A program made the position numbers and the translations under genes. The notes under the pieces were generated by a model that was given only the letters and a program-made list of their open reading frames with translations, made no database searches and was not told the origin of the DNA. A stretch of DNA of 64,000 nt from Triticum aestivum (Eukaryota; Streptophyta; Magnoliopsida; Poales; Poaceae): positions 171,301,703-171,365,702 of the forward strand of contig NC_057800.1 in assembly GCF_018294505.1 (NCBI RefSeq). The letters are read 5' to 3'. This document shows, in pieces, positions 34,236-45,563 of the stretch (the stretch's first letter is position 1; every line of letters begins with the position of its first letter).

Positions 34236-36053
34236 ATGGGCATCTCCATAGCCCGTTGATAATCTTTTTGTCTTCTCCACAACCACCATATTCTATTCCA
34301 CCTAAGTGCTATATCCATGGCTCGCGCTCATGTATTTGCATGAGAGTTGAAAAGGTTTTAGAACATCAAAATTATGAAACAATTGCTTGTCTTGTCATCG
34401 GGGTTGTGCACGATTTAATACTTTGTGTGATGAAGATGGAGCATAGCCAGACTATATGATTTTGTAGGGATAACTTTCTTTGGCCATGCCATTTTGAGAA
34501 GACATAATTGCTTTATTAGTATGCTTGAAGTATTATTGTTTTTATGTCAATATTAAACTTTTATTTTGAATCTTATGGATCTGAACATTCATGCCACAAT
34601 GAAGAAAATTACATGGATAAATATGTTAGGTAGCATTCCACATCAAAAATCCTGTTTTAATCATTTACCTACTCGAGGAAAGGAGGAATTAAGCTTGGGA
34701 TGCTTGATACGTCTCCAACGTATCTATAATTTTTGATTGTTGCATACTATTATATTATCTATTTTGGACATTTTATATGCATTAATATGCTATTTTATAT
34801 TATTTTTGGGACTAACTTCTAGAGCCAAGTGCAGTTTATGTTTTTTCATTGTTTTTGAGTTTCATAGAAAAGGAATACCAAATGGAGTCCAAACGGAATG
34901 AAACTTCATGATGATTTTTCTTGGACCAGAAGATACCCAGGGGACTTGGAGTCCAAGTCAGAAGAGCCACGAGGCAGCGACAAGGGTGGAGGGCGCGCCC
35001 TAGGGGGGGCTCCCCCTGCCTTGTGGGCCCCTCGATGACTCCCTGACCTAGCTCTTCATCCTATATATTCACATATATTCCAAAACCCTCAGGGGAGTCC
35101 ACGAAAATACTTTTCCGCCGTCGCAACCTTCTGTTCCCGTGAGATTGCATCTTGGGGCCTTTTCCGGCATCTTGTCGGAGGGGGATTCGATCACGGAGGA
35201 CATCTACACCAACTCTATTGCCCTTCCGATGAAGCGTGAGTAGTTTACCTCAGACCTACGGGTCCATAGCTAGTAGCTAGATGGCTTCTTCTCTCTCTTT
35301 GATTCTCAATACCATGTTCTCCTCGATGTTCTTGGAGATCTATCCGATGGAATCTTATTTTGCGGTGTGTTTGTCGAGATCCAACGAATTGTGGATTTAT
35401 GATCAGCTTATCTATGAATATTTTTTGAATCTTCGTTGAATTCTTATATGCATGATTTGATATCTTTGTATTTCCCTTCGAACTATTGGTTTGGTTTGGC
35501 CAACTAGATTGGTTTTTCTTGCAATGGGAGAGGTGCTTAGCTTTGGGTTCAATCTTGCATGATTTCACCCAGTGACAAAGTAGGGGTAACGAGACACGTA
35601 TTGAATTGTTGCCATCGAGGATAAAAATATGGGGTTTTCATCATATTGCTTGACTTTATTCCTCTACATCATGTCATCTTACTTAAGGCGTTACTCCGTT
35701 CTTTCTGAACTTAATACTCTAGATGCATGCTGGATAGCGGTCGATATGTGGAGTAATAGTAGTAGATGGAGGCACGAAACGGTCTACTTGACACGGACGT
35801 GATGCCTATATGCATAATGATTGCCTTGGATATCGTCATTACATTGCGCTTTTCTATCAATTGCTCGACAGCAATTTGTTCATCCACTGTATTATTTGCC
35901 TTCATGAGAGAAGCCTCTAGTGAAACCTATGCCCCCCCCCCCCGGGTCTATTTTCCATCATATTTGTTTCCGATCTACTATTTTGCAATCTTTTATTTTT
36001 CAGATCTATGAACCCAAAAAAACCAAAAATATTTTATCTTTTGTTTAGTTTTA

Positions 36054-36085
36054 CTAGCAAAAATGCCCGTGCATTGCAATGGGAG
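36054..36085 (-). other. Helitron 3' terminus with hairpin
   Basis: On the minus strand: CCCATTGCAATGCACGGG, then CATTTTTGCTAG at the very end. The stem is CCC/GGG plus TGC/GCA with a bulge. The next host base is T. This hairpin acts as the rolling-circle stop signal in the family. Confidence 0.8.
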
Positions 36086-37879
36086 ATAGAAAAATAGCTC
36101 AGGTGCTTAGTTAAGACCCCCTCCCTGGCGCAGATCCACGTCCTCTATTTCAACGCGGCATCTCATCCACATCGCCGCTTATTTTCCTTCCCTCCGTGGT
36201 GTTGGTATGTGTAGAACACATAGTTTATGATGTGATAAACATCTCTAACAGACATTTAAGTGTGTAGGTTCCAGAATGTGAGACTTTTATAATGTCAAGA
36301 ACATAGTAAAAATTGTTGGCCATAGCTTGCGGCACTTGCAGGAAGTAGGAGAGGAGGATGAAGAGGTGGATGGGACAATGGTGCGGGTGCGGCCGACATC
36401 GATGATGATCTTGTGATTCGGGAAGGAGGCAAAGGCAGCAGAAAATCAACTTGGTGGGTAGAGGTAGTAACTAAACAAGTGGAAAAATAGCAGGAGACAG
36501 TAGAATGGTAACAGGGGTATTGAAGCAAACTGTACACAAAGATGCAAACCCATCCAGATGAAGTAGTCTATAAGTAGTTGCAGATTGTACTGAGCTGGCC
36601 TTAAAATTGAAACCCAAAGCAGACAAACAATTTCTTTCAGAAGGAAAAGAAATCACTATTATAACTGACTCCATGACATTTATAAAAAAGAAGTGAAAAG
36701 AAAATAAAGTTACTGCTGAATAAAATAAGATATCTACAAATTTAACAGTACCGACACTACATGTAAGGCCACATTGATTCAATTGATATGAACGTTCAGC
36801 ATTTCCTACAAAAATGTCTAAAGCGGTAAAGCTTATAGCATGAAAGCTGAGCATTGGATTAAAACAATGATGTGAAAACAACATTTCTTCCGCTAGATCC
36901 ATAACCATAGAAGAATATCCAATTGATTGTATCATTACTTCAATGAACTAACGGAGATGTAGTGTTACTTAAGAACTCCATATAATCAAGATGAAAGCAT
37001 GTACAACTAACATTTTTGTGACCAAAACCAATAAAGCATCAACATTTCCCGGATCCATAGACATAAGAACATACTGGACTGATACCCACTTTAGTGTGGC
37101 ATTTGCAAGATATTCAGCAAAAAGGACCATAAAGAGAGCTTACCCATTCCACCTCTAGACAGTACAGTCAGATCTTTAGTGTAAGCTCAATATCTGAGCT
37201 GCAAGTGTAAACACGACACTCATGATAACAGATGAACATGTCAACCTACTTGCCTAAAACCAATACATAATTGACATATACCATCGACTCTATTTTGTAC
37301 TGAAGATCCAGACACTAAAACCTGAAAAAGTAGTACATTTAACTAAAGTTTAGGGTTGCATGAGCAATAATAAGAACAAGCCTGACACCTTGAGGATTCA
37401 CATGTGTCTACAGTAATACATATAAATGAAGCAATCTAGTGTAAAAACTAAAAAAGATAAATTGAATCTCAAATTCTTTGTGTCTTGACATCAGGAAAGG
37501 AAACTAAGCAATGGTGAGGTCGAATATAAAAATTCAATATAGAAAGCATCATTGTTGTAAGTCCCTTTATTGTAGCAAAGGCTAATGTGCAGGATCAATC
37601 AGCTAAAAGTCGCAGTCGAGGGCCTACTTGACCAGCTTTCCAGTAAGCGTCGCGTCTTGGATGTGCGGCTGGGCGAGGTAATACTATCACAGGTTGAGCG
37701 GTTAATCAGAATTTTTTGAAACAATAAGAGATAGAACAGTCTCTGTATAATACAGACGACACATCAAACTACAATGCATCCACATTATATGACAACCAAA
37801 GACATTCGCATAATCTGGAAGACAACTATGCTATCATATTGATGAAGAAGGGAAGAAAACATAGGAAATCTGAACTCAC
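36086..37879. other. Helitron 3' part, unassigned sequence
   Basis: Open frames exist (for example 36471-36935 minus, 154 residues) but I recognise no family. A GC-rich exon-like island at ~37600-37680 could be another captured piece. Confidence 0.4.
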
Positions 37880-38215
37880 ATCATTATACTGTTTAGGCTT
37901 CACTTCCTTCTTTCTACCACGTCCTTTTTTCAGCTCTTCTACAGGTTCATCTTCTTCTTCCACTTCAACAACTTTCTCTGGCAGATAACACCACCCATGT
38001 CAGCAACCAAGATGAAATAAGCAAAACATAGTTGAGCACACAGTGAGAGACATAGCGAAGGTACATTTGTGACCTGACCAATCTTTTCAAGTAGAAATTC
38101 AGAATAGAGGTGTGTCTTTGTGAGCAGATCGTCCAACTTGCCTTCAGATCAAAAGCCTCCTACCTTGCAGCTTCTCTTATCGGCCTCCTCTTCTGCCTCT
38201 ACCTTGCGCTGGGTC
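37880..38215 (-). pseudogene. Captured fragment of a DDM1-type SNF2 chromatin remodeler gene
   Basis: On the minus strand an exon-like part near 38145-38074 reads GKLDDLLTKTHLYSEFLLEK. This is the segment just before the SNF2 helicase domain, distinctive of plant DDM1 (and animal HELLS). Just upstream, in another frame, EAAR-stop-EAFDLK matches the preceding DDM1 residues. A second exon, 37977-37880, has an intact acceptor (GCCAG) and donor (GTGAGT). It reads VVEVEEEDEPVEELKKGRGR and ends KPKQYND, like the Lys/Arg-rich DDM1 segment. The intron between them is retained, so capture was from genomic DNA. No helicase motif is present; it cannot make a working enzyme. Confidence 0.78.
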
Positions 38216-38718
38216 TGACACAAACATAGAGATGGGGAGTGGCATGAGGCGGAGCTGCAGGGCTGCCTTCCTGGGTCGGCCGCTTGGTGTGGGTGCCCGC
38301 CTCGGCGTACCTGCTTTCCCCCTACCATTGATGATATTTCTCCCGACAACCGCAGTGAAACCATCGATCTGCCAAGACAAACATAAACTGATAATCTGAA
38401 CTTTGTACCAATTACTCACTGATAAACACAATGTACCATATGGCAATGGCAATTCAGAACTGCGATTTATCCCCCATCATATGCTCCAAGGCATAATATT
38501 ACGTTTAAACTAAAAGGACATGCAACTTTGTTTTCATCAAGGAACTGAATGATGTCAATTCCAGACCGCACGTTTCTTCGGTTCAAGAACTAACACCAAG
38601 GGAGTTCAACAAAGATTCTACATAACATTATCAAAAGATCAGTCCTAGCTTTTTCAAGCGGAACAAATACAAATATTGTAGGAAAAAGGTTCAGTAACAA
38701 AAAGAGATTGTATTTTAC

Positions 38719-39318
38719 CTTGAAAAATTGGGATCCTGTATGAGCATCAATCGCGTTGAACGAATCATGGAACAAATAGTTGTTAGCATACTGATACAAT
38801 GCTCGGGCTATCTGAATTCTTTGTTTCTGCCTGCCACTAACAGTGCAGCCTCACTCTCCAATGATTTTGATCTCCAAGTATTTCTTTAGAGAATACCACT
38901 CAAGGACCCTGCCGTACTTCTTACTCTCCATCTCCTTGCCAAGCAGTATTGTCCTGAATTTTGCCGCTCTGTATCCATGCCGTGTGGCTGACATATGGAA
39001 TTGTTCCGCAAGTCTTAGCCTCTCCTAATAGCTTTGGCACCATGCAAAGAATTCATGTGAGCAAACATGATTTTCCAGAGCCGACCGTCCCACAGAGTGC
39101 AACACGCATGCCTTGCTGAGCTTGAAAATGCAGATCCTTCAGTGTTGGTATCTCAGGTGAGCTATCCCAGGAGAAGCACCCACTGTTGACCTCAATTGCA
39201 ACATTGGAGCTACCACTTGGTAGCCTATGTATATCATCCATCAACAACTCCTCAACGCATAGGAAAACATCTGGATTATCCTGAGATGATAAAGCCAACA
39301 TAAAGCAGATCGCCATTC
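38719..39318 (-). pseudogene. Captured fragment of an ABCC (MRP-type) transporter gene, first nucleotide-binding domain
   Basis: On the minus strand: RLPSGSSNVAIEV, FSWDSSPEIPTLKDL, Walker A GTVGSGKSCLL, then GTIPYVSHTAWIQSGKIQDN. After frame breaks come GRVLEWYSLKKYLEI, a damaged ABC signature [17 protein letters not shown] (normally LSGGQKQR) and a decayed Walker B with [11 protein letters not shown] donor-like GT follows at 38718. Stops at 39053-39055 and in the ~38870-38900 part, plus frameshifts, make it a pseudogene. The order is collinear with plant ABCC NBD1. Same orientation as the DDM1 fragment and the Helitron. Confidence 0.88.
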
Positions 39319-40036
39319 TGCAATAATTAAAATCAAGAGTCTATCTCAACAAATTACCATGTTGCAAAGAAGAAGAAAATCTGCTGAAATTAAAGCGCCC
39401 CTGATCTAGATGGATGAGATGTTGGTGGAGATACTGGTAGGCCAACAACGAGTGAGTAGCCGGAGGTGCATCCTCCATGGCTGTTGTCCATGACATGCAG
39501 GTGGATTAGAGCGGGGCTGCAGCTGATGGCGCTGGCGACATATAGCCACGGTGCTGCACAAGCGATATGAGGGAGATGCGGGGGGAGGCGCATGCGATGG
39601 TGGCCGGGAGCTGCGAAGCCGGCCGTGGCCGTGACCGGATCTAGGTTTAAGGAGAGGCCATGGATCGAGGCGAGCTCGAGGGGGGCGAGATACAAGGAGT
39701 AGAACGGAGATGAAAGAGGGGCAAGTGGGCTGGGGGAGCTTACCATCGTGGCTCTCATCGACGACGGGCAGTCTCCGGCGGGAGGCACTCAATCGGGTGG
39801 TCAGGCACCGACCTAAACAGAGGGGATTTTTTTAGTCGGGGCAGAGGGGAAACTGGGGAAGGATCATGGGTTGAAAACTAATAAATGCAGGGGCTTTTCT
39901 GCAAAAATGAAGTGTTTTCTTAGATTCACTTAAATAGTGACTACGGGTTCAATTACCAAAAATTACAGGGACTTTTTTGCAAAAATGATGACGACGTACG
40001 ACCAGAAGCAATAGCCGGTTTATTAGTAGGTAAAGA
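39319..40036. other. Helitron 5' part, GC-rich unassigned segment
   Basis: 39390-39800 is GC-rich with overlapping open frames on the minus strand, as a captured first exon or promoter might be. I cannot name it. The last ~200 bases are Helitron 5' terminus, with repeated GGGACTTTTTTGCAAAAATG-type words. Confidence 0.4.
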
Positions 40037-40269
40037 TCTATCTCTATCAGATCTCACCTTTGCAAGTGACCATGAAGGGATTGACAATCCCTTTATCACG
40101 TTGGGTGCAAGTGTTTGATTGTTCGTGTAGGTGCATCTATTGAGGACTTGCGCATTTCTCCTACTGGATTGATACCTTGGTTCTTAACTGAGGGAAATAC
40201 TTATCTCTACTATGCTGCATCACCCTTTCCTCTTCAAGGGAAAAACCAACGCAAGATCAAGAAGTAGCA

Positions 40270-40690
40270 CTCGGTCAGACGGAATAGAAGAATTCGGTGA
40301 GACTGATTTAGTTCAAAATGTGAACGTTAGGAATCTCGGTGGGACCGACTAGAACAACTCGGTGGGACCGATGTGCTAGGGCTTAGGGCAAACATCAACT
40401 CGGTGGCACCGATTGCATCAACTCGGTTAGACCGAAGTGAAGCAATAAGGCAACATAGAGGATGTCAAGCAAACTCAGAAGAATCGATTGCATATTTCGG
40501 TGAGACCGAAATAATTGCAATAGGCAACAAAGAGTTTGCAGGGCCATCTCGGTGAGACCGAGATTCGTATCAGTGTGACCGAATTGTCTAGGGTTTCTGG
40601 CAGTAGTTATGTCAACTGAACTCGGTGGCGCCGGATAGGTCATTTCGATGGGGCCGAGTTTGACTTTGAGTTTTGGACATACTTGGAAGA
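40270..40690. repeat. Array of small palindromes TCGGT-N3-ACCGA
   Basis: Six perfect copies of TCGGT-N3-ACCGA at 40336, 40359, 40400, 40423, 40497 and 40549, plus degenerate copies near 40271, 40293, 40573 and 40622. The middle three bases are GGG, GGG, GGC, TAG, GAG and GAG. Spacing is irregular (23 to 74 bases). Identity unknown; it may be the repeat-rich end of an old element. Confidence 0.75.
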
Positions 40691-40990
40691 GAAAGTGGCT
40701 GAGGGTTTTGGAGCAATATCACTAAGCAGTTTGAGCAAATAGACCATTAAGCAACACCTCATCCCCTTTTAATAGTATTGGTTTTCCTGTGGACTCAATG
40801 TGATCTTGGATCACTAAAATATAAATGAAGAGTCTTGAGCTTTTGCCAATCTTTGTCCTTAGCATTTTGAGGGGTCCACATCTCTAGTCCATGCCATGCC
40901 AATCATTGAACTTTCTGAAATATTTAACTTGAATGGATATTAGTTTAATGAGCTATATGTTGTTATGAATTACCAAAACCACCCGGGGAT
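40691..40990. other. Unassigned old repeat sequence
   Basis: Between the palindrome array and the integrase remnant. AT-rich, no open frame worth noting. ACCAAAACCACCCGGGG near 40974 resembles an element end but I see no partner. Confidence 0.35.
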
Positions 40991-41470
40991 TAGTTGCACT
41001 TTCACATCATTATGGATTTTGTGGAAGGTCTTCCTACATCCAATAATAAGGACATGATCTTGGTAGTTGTGGACAGATTCACTAAATACAACCATTTCAT
41101 TCCTATGAAACACCCTATTACTGTGAGCACTGTTGTTAGGGCTTTTACTGACAAGATCTTTAGACTGCATGGCCTCCCTTCTATGATTGTTACTGACAAA
41201 GACATGATATTCAGAGGTCGTCTATGACAAGATCTCTTCAAGAAATTGTGCATTAAGGTTTACATGAATACTTCATATCACCCACAGTCCGATGGCCAAA
41301 CTAAAAGGGTAAATCAATGTTTGGAAAATTATTGGTGCATGTCTTTCATCCAACCCAATAAATGCTTGCACTGGTTGTCCTTGGCTGAGTGGTGGTATAA
41401 CGTAATTTACCATACATCCCTCAAAATCACTCCTTTCCAAGCTTTGTACAACAGGCCTCAGCCCCGAGGA
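40991..41470 (+). pseudogene. Decayed Ty3/Gypsy integrase core
   Basis: Reads MDFVEGLPTSNNKDM, VVVDRFTKYNHFIPM, HGLPSMIVTDKDMIF, then a TGA near 41225. It continues YHPQSDGQTKRVNQCLENYW, where the catalytic Glu of QTERVNQ is Lys. LAEWWYNVIYHTSLK and PFQALYNRPQP follow. Only the integrase middle survives, with no RT or LTR attached. It is older than its neighbours and probably the host into which TE-6 and TE-9 inserted. Confidence 0.85.
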
Positions 41471-42220
41471 CAAGTTTGGTCCGAATTGGGGGGACTTGTC
41501 AGGACCCAAGTATGTGTTCTCTGAAGAATTGAACACTACATTGTCAATTCAGTTAAGTTTTAACGAGACAACCATTGGCAGAAAGCTCAGCCCATCGTTC
41601 ACCTGCGATCTGACACTCCACCTGTCTTCGTACCACCTCACAAGCTATGAAGACCCAGATGGCATCCGATATGCATCTAACGGATGCGAACTTGTCGCAC
41701 ATCGCTGTTGGCTTTCTGGCAAGCCTTCTAAGAGCCAACCACTCCATTTTGCTTTGTTCCTTCCTTTTCCTCCAAGTTGTAAGGCTATAAGCCGCGTTTC
41801 TATAACTCTCTTGCTATCTCTCTTGTATTAGGGTTCCCCCCTTTGCCGTTAGTGCTCCTGGCTGGCCATAGGTGCCTCTTGTATCGCACTCAAACTCAAA
41901 ATTCATCCATCAAAGTAGCTAAGATTTGTGTGGTTCAGTTATTCTGTCTGAATCTTGATGTTCATACCTGTCGAGTATAAGGATTATTAGGAAGTATAGG
42001 ATAGTCTAGGATTTGTAATTTGTCTCCTACCTTATCTCCAGGAGAGGCTTCTTGTCCTTCAAGTCTTGTACTAAATATATACTCGCCCTCGAGGCTCAAT
42101 AATACATCCATCATATTCCACCTATCTATCACTCCCCGCCGCCGCCCCGAGGTCTTCTTGCCGTTGCCTCGACCTGCCCGCTGCCGCTACGTCGCCCCTT
42201 CGGGCCGTAGCATCGCGGCC
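41471..42220 (+). repeat. LTR-like debris
   Basis: TGTCAGGACCCAAG at 41499 could be an LTR start. A possible promoter and leader (AAATATATACTCGCCC, CGAGGCTCAATAATACATCC) lies at ~42075-42115. No second copy is present, so the family is not assigned. Confidence 0.4.
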
Positions 42221-42261
42221 TGATGTCTACTACACAACCTTCTTCTTGTAAACGTTGTTGG

Positions 42262-43994
42262 TGTTGGAAATATTCCCTAGAGGCAATAATAAAATGGTTA
42301 TTATTATATTTCGTTGTTCATGATAATTGTCTATTGTTCATGCTATAATTGTATTAACTGGAAACCGTAATACATGTGTGAATACATAGATCACAATATG
42401 TCCCTAGTGAGCCTCTAGTTGACTAGCTTGTTGATCAATAGATGGTTGTTGTTTCCTAACCATGGACATTGGATGTCGTTGACAATAGGATCACATCATT
42501 AGGAGAATGATGTGATGGACAAGACCCAATCCTAAGCATAGCACAAGATCGTGTAGTTCGTTCACTAGAGCTTTTCTAATGTCAAGTATCGTTTCCTTAG
42601 ACCATGAGATTGTGCAACTCCCGGATACCATAGGAATGCTTTGGGTGTATCAAACGTCACAACGTAACTCGGTGACTATAAAGGTGCACTGCAGGTATCT
42701 CCAAAAGTATCTGTTGGGTTGCACGAATCGAGACTAGGATTTGTCACTCCGTATGACGGAGAGGTATCTCTGGGCCCACTCGGTAATGCATCATCATAAT
42801 GAGCTCAGTTTGACTAAAGAGTTAGTCATGGGATCATCCATTGCGGAACGAGTAAAGAGACTTGCCGGTAACGAGATTGAACAAGGTATGGGGATACCAA
42901 CGATCGAATTATGGGCAAGTAACATACCAATAGACAAAGGGAATTGTATACGGGATTGATTGAATCCTCAACATCGTGGTTCATCCGATGAGATCATCGT
43001 GGAACATGTGGGAGCCAATATGGGTATCTAGATCCTGCTATTGGTTATTGGCCGGAGAGGTGTCTCGGTCATGTCTGCATGGTTCCCGAACCCGTAGGGA
43101 CTACACACTTAAGGTTCGGTGACGCTAGAGTTGTTATGGGAAATTGTATGTGGTTACCGAAGGTAGTTCGGAGTCCCGGATGATATCCTGGACGTCACGA
43201 GGAGTTCCGGAATGGTCCAGAGATGAAGATCAATATATTGGATGAAGGATATTGGAGTCCGGAAGTGTTCCGGGGGTACCAGGCTATTGCCAGCATGACC
43301 GAAAGGTGTTTCGGGAGCCCCAACAAGTGTTGCAGGGCCTCATGGGCCAAGGGGAGGGGGCAAACCAGCCCACTAAGGGGTTGTGCGCCCCCACACCCTT
43401 TCCCATGTTGCTTGGGGAGGTGGGGCACCTCCACCTGACTTGGGGGGCAAGCCTCCACCTGCTTGGCTTGGGAGGCAAGTCTCCCTAGGGCAATCTGCCC
43501 TAGCCGCCGCCCCCTAGGGGAAACCCTAGGGCGCCTCCCCCTCTCCCCTTGCCCCTATATATAGTGAGGGGGTGGGAGGGCAGCCGTGACCCTTCCCCTG
43601 GCGCAGACCTCCCCCTCTCCAACTCTTCCTCCTCTTCTGTAGTGCTTGGCAGAGCCCTGCCGGAGAACCACGAGCTCCTCCATCACCACGCCGTCATGCT
43701 GCTGGAGTTCTCCCTCAACGTCTCCTCTCCCCTTGCTGGATCAAGAAGGAGGAGACGTCCCCGGGCTATACGTGTGTTGAATGCGGAGGCGCCGTTGTTC
43801 GGCGCTTAGGTCAGAATCGGTCGTGATCTGAATCGCTACGTGTACGACTCGACCAACCGCGTTCTTGCAACGCTTCCGCTTAGCGATCTTCAAGGGTACG
43901 AAGATGCACTCCCTCTCTCTCGTTGCTAGCATCTCCTAGATTTATCTTGGTGACATGATGGAATTTTTTTGAATTATTACTACGTTCCCCAATA
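42262..43994 (+). repeat. 5' LTR of TE-10 (1,733 bp)
   Basis: TGTTGGAAATATTCC start; end CCCCAATA, where the 3' LTR has CCCCAACA. TATA-like CCCCTATATATAGTGAGG at 43550. Confidence 0.95.
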
Positions 43995-43995
43995 G

Positions 43996-44007
43996 TGGCA
44001 TCAGAGC
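43996..44007 (+). other. Primer binding site of TE-10 (initiator Met tRNA type)
   Basis: TGGCATCAGAGC, one base different from the usual Copia site TGGTATCAGAGC, one base after the LTR. Confidence 0.85.
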
Positions 44008-45563
44008 TAGGTCTATGCGTAGATTCTTTGCACGAGTAGAACACAAAGTAGTTGTGGGCGATGATTTGTTCAATTTTCTTATCGTTACTAGTCTTATCTT
44101 GATTCGGCGGCATTGTGGGATGAAGCGGTCCGGACCTACCTTACACGTACGCTTACGTGAGACTGATTCCACCGACAGACATGCACTTGATGCATAAGGT
44201 GGCTAGCGGGTGTCTGTCTCTCCCACTTTACTCGGATCAGATTCGATGAAGAGGGTCCTTATGAAGGGTAAATAGCAATTGGCATATCACCGTTGTGGAT
44301 TTTGCGTAGGTAAGAAACGTTCTTGCTAGAAACCCATAGCAGCCACGTAAAACATGCAACAACAATTAGAGGACGTCTAACTTGTTTTTGCAGGGTATGC
44401 TATGTGATGTGATATGGCCAAAAGGATGTGATGAATTATATATATGTGATGTATGAGTTTGATCATGTTCTTGTAATAGGAATCACGGCTTGCATGTCGA
44501 TGAGTATGACCACCGGCAGGAGCCATAGGAGTTGTCTTAATTTATTGTATGACCTGCGTGTCAATGAAAAACGCCATGTAATTACTTTACTTTATTGCTA
44601 TCCGTTAGCCATAGTAGTAGAAGTAATAGTTGGCGAGACAACTTCATGAAGACACGATGATGGAGATCATGGTGTCATCTCGGTGACGAAGGTGATCATG
44701 CCACGCCTCGAAGATGGGGATCAAAGGCGCAAGATGATATTGGCCATATCATGTCACTTTATGATTTGCATGTGATGTTTATCATGTTTGCATCTTATTT
44801 GCTTAGAACGACGATAGTATAAATAAGATGATCCCTCACAAAATTCAAGTAAGTGTTTCCCCTAACTGTGCACCGTTGCAAAGGATCGTTGTTTCGAAGC
44901 ACCACGTGATGATCGGGTGTGATAGATTCTAACGTTTGCATACAACGGGTGTAAGCCAAATTTACACATGCGAAACACTTAGGTTGACTTGACGAGCCTA
45001 GCATGTACAGACATGGCCTGGAACACAAGAGACCGAAAGGTCGAACATGAGTCGTATAGTAGATGCGATCAACATGGAGATGTTCACCATTGATGACTAG
45101 TCCGTCTCACGTGATGATCAGACACGGCCTAGTCGATTCGGATCATGTATCACTTAGATGACTAGAGGGATGTCTATCTGAGTGGGAGTTCATTAAATAA
45201 TTTGATTAGATGAACTTAATTATCATGAACCTAGTCTAAATTGTCTTTGCAAACTATGTTGTGGATTAATAACTCACGCTTTAGCTCCTTGTTTTAATAC
45301 GTTCCTAGAGAAAGACTAAGTTGAAAGATATTGTAAGCAATTGTGCGGACTAGGGCCGTAGTCTGAGGATTGTCCTCACTGCTACATAGAAGTCTTCTGT
45401 CCTTGATGCACTGCTCGGTGTGCCGACCCCTCTGGTGTCGTCTGTGGATGTTGTGAACATCTGTAAGGCACGTTCTGATGACTACCTGATAGTTTAGTGC
45501 GCCATGCTTTACGACTTAGAGTCGGGGCTCCCAAAGCATTTTGAATGCCATTGAACATATGAG
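44008..45563 (+). other. TE-10 leader region
   Basis: About 1.5 kb between the primer site and gag. No coding signal; typical long leader of BARE/Angela elements. Confidence 0.6.

Larger units (their letters stand above)
36054..40036 (-). mobile_element. TE-8: non-autonomous Helitron (3,983 bp) carrying gene fragments
   Basis: On the minus strand it begins TCTTTACCTACTAATAAACC and ends with a GC-rich hairpin (around CCCGTGCATTGCAATGGG on the plus strand) followed by CATTTTTG and CTAG. It sits between host A and T, with no TSD, inside the TE-6 LTR. The interrupted LTR resumes on both sides. These are the standard Helitron marks: 5' TC, 3' hairpin, CTRR end, A-T target. No Rep/helicase protein is present. 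It contains DDM1-like and ABCC-like gene fragments in the same orientation. Confidence 0.88.
32560..40269 (+). mobile_element. TE-6: 3' part of a non-autonomous LTR element (internal tail plus 3' LTR), split by a solo LTR and a Helitron
   Basis: The internal tail is 32560-32661 plus 34236-34704. It matches, in reverse, the internal sequence of TE-9 near 53292-53890. The tail ends in a purine tract (AAGCTTGGGATGCT) just before an LTR start TGATACGTC. No coding signal in the tail. The 5' part is missing; TE-5 abuts it on the left. Confidence 0.85.
34705..40269 (+). repeat. 3' LTR of TE-6, interrupted by the Helitron
   Basis: 34705-36053 plus 40037-40269, about 1,582 bp when joined. Starts TGATACGTC, ends AAGTAGCA. 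Same family as the solo LTR at 32662-34235 in opposite orientation. A C12 run lies at ~35934-35943 and beyond, next to CCCGGGTC. Confidence 0.88.

Noticed and set aside
36471..36935. 154-residue minus-strand frame in the Helitron
   Set aside because: No recognised motif and no splice context; could not be supported as a gene.
37880..38215. Functional DDM1 gene
   Set aside because: Only two short exon pieces, no helicase motifs, frame damage upstream.
38719..39318. Functional ABC transporter gene
   Set aside because: Only part of NBD1, with stops, frameshifts and a broken signature motif, inside a Helitron.
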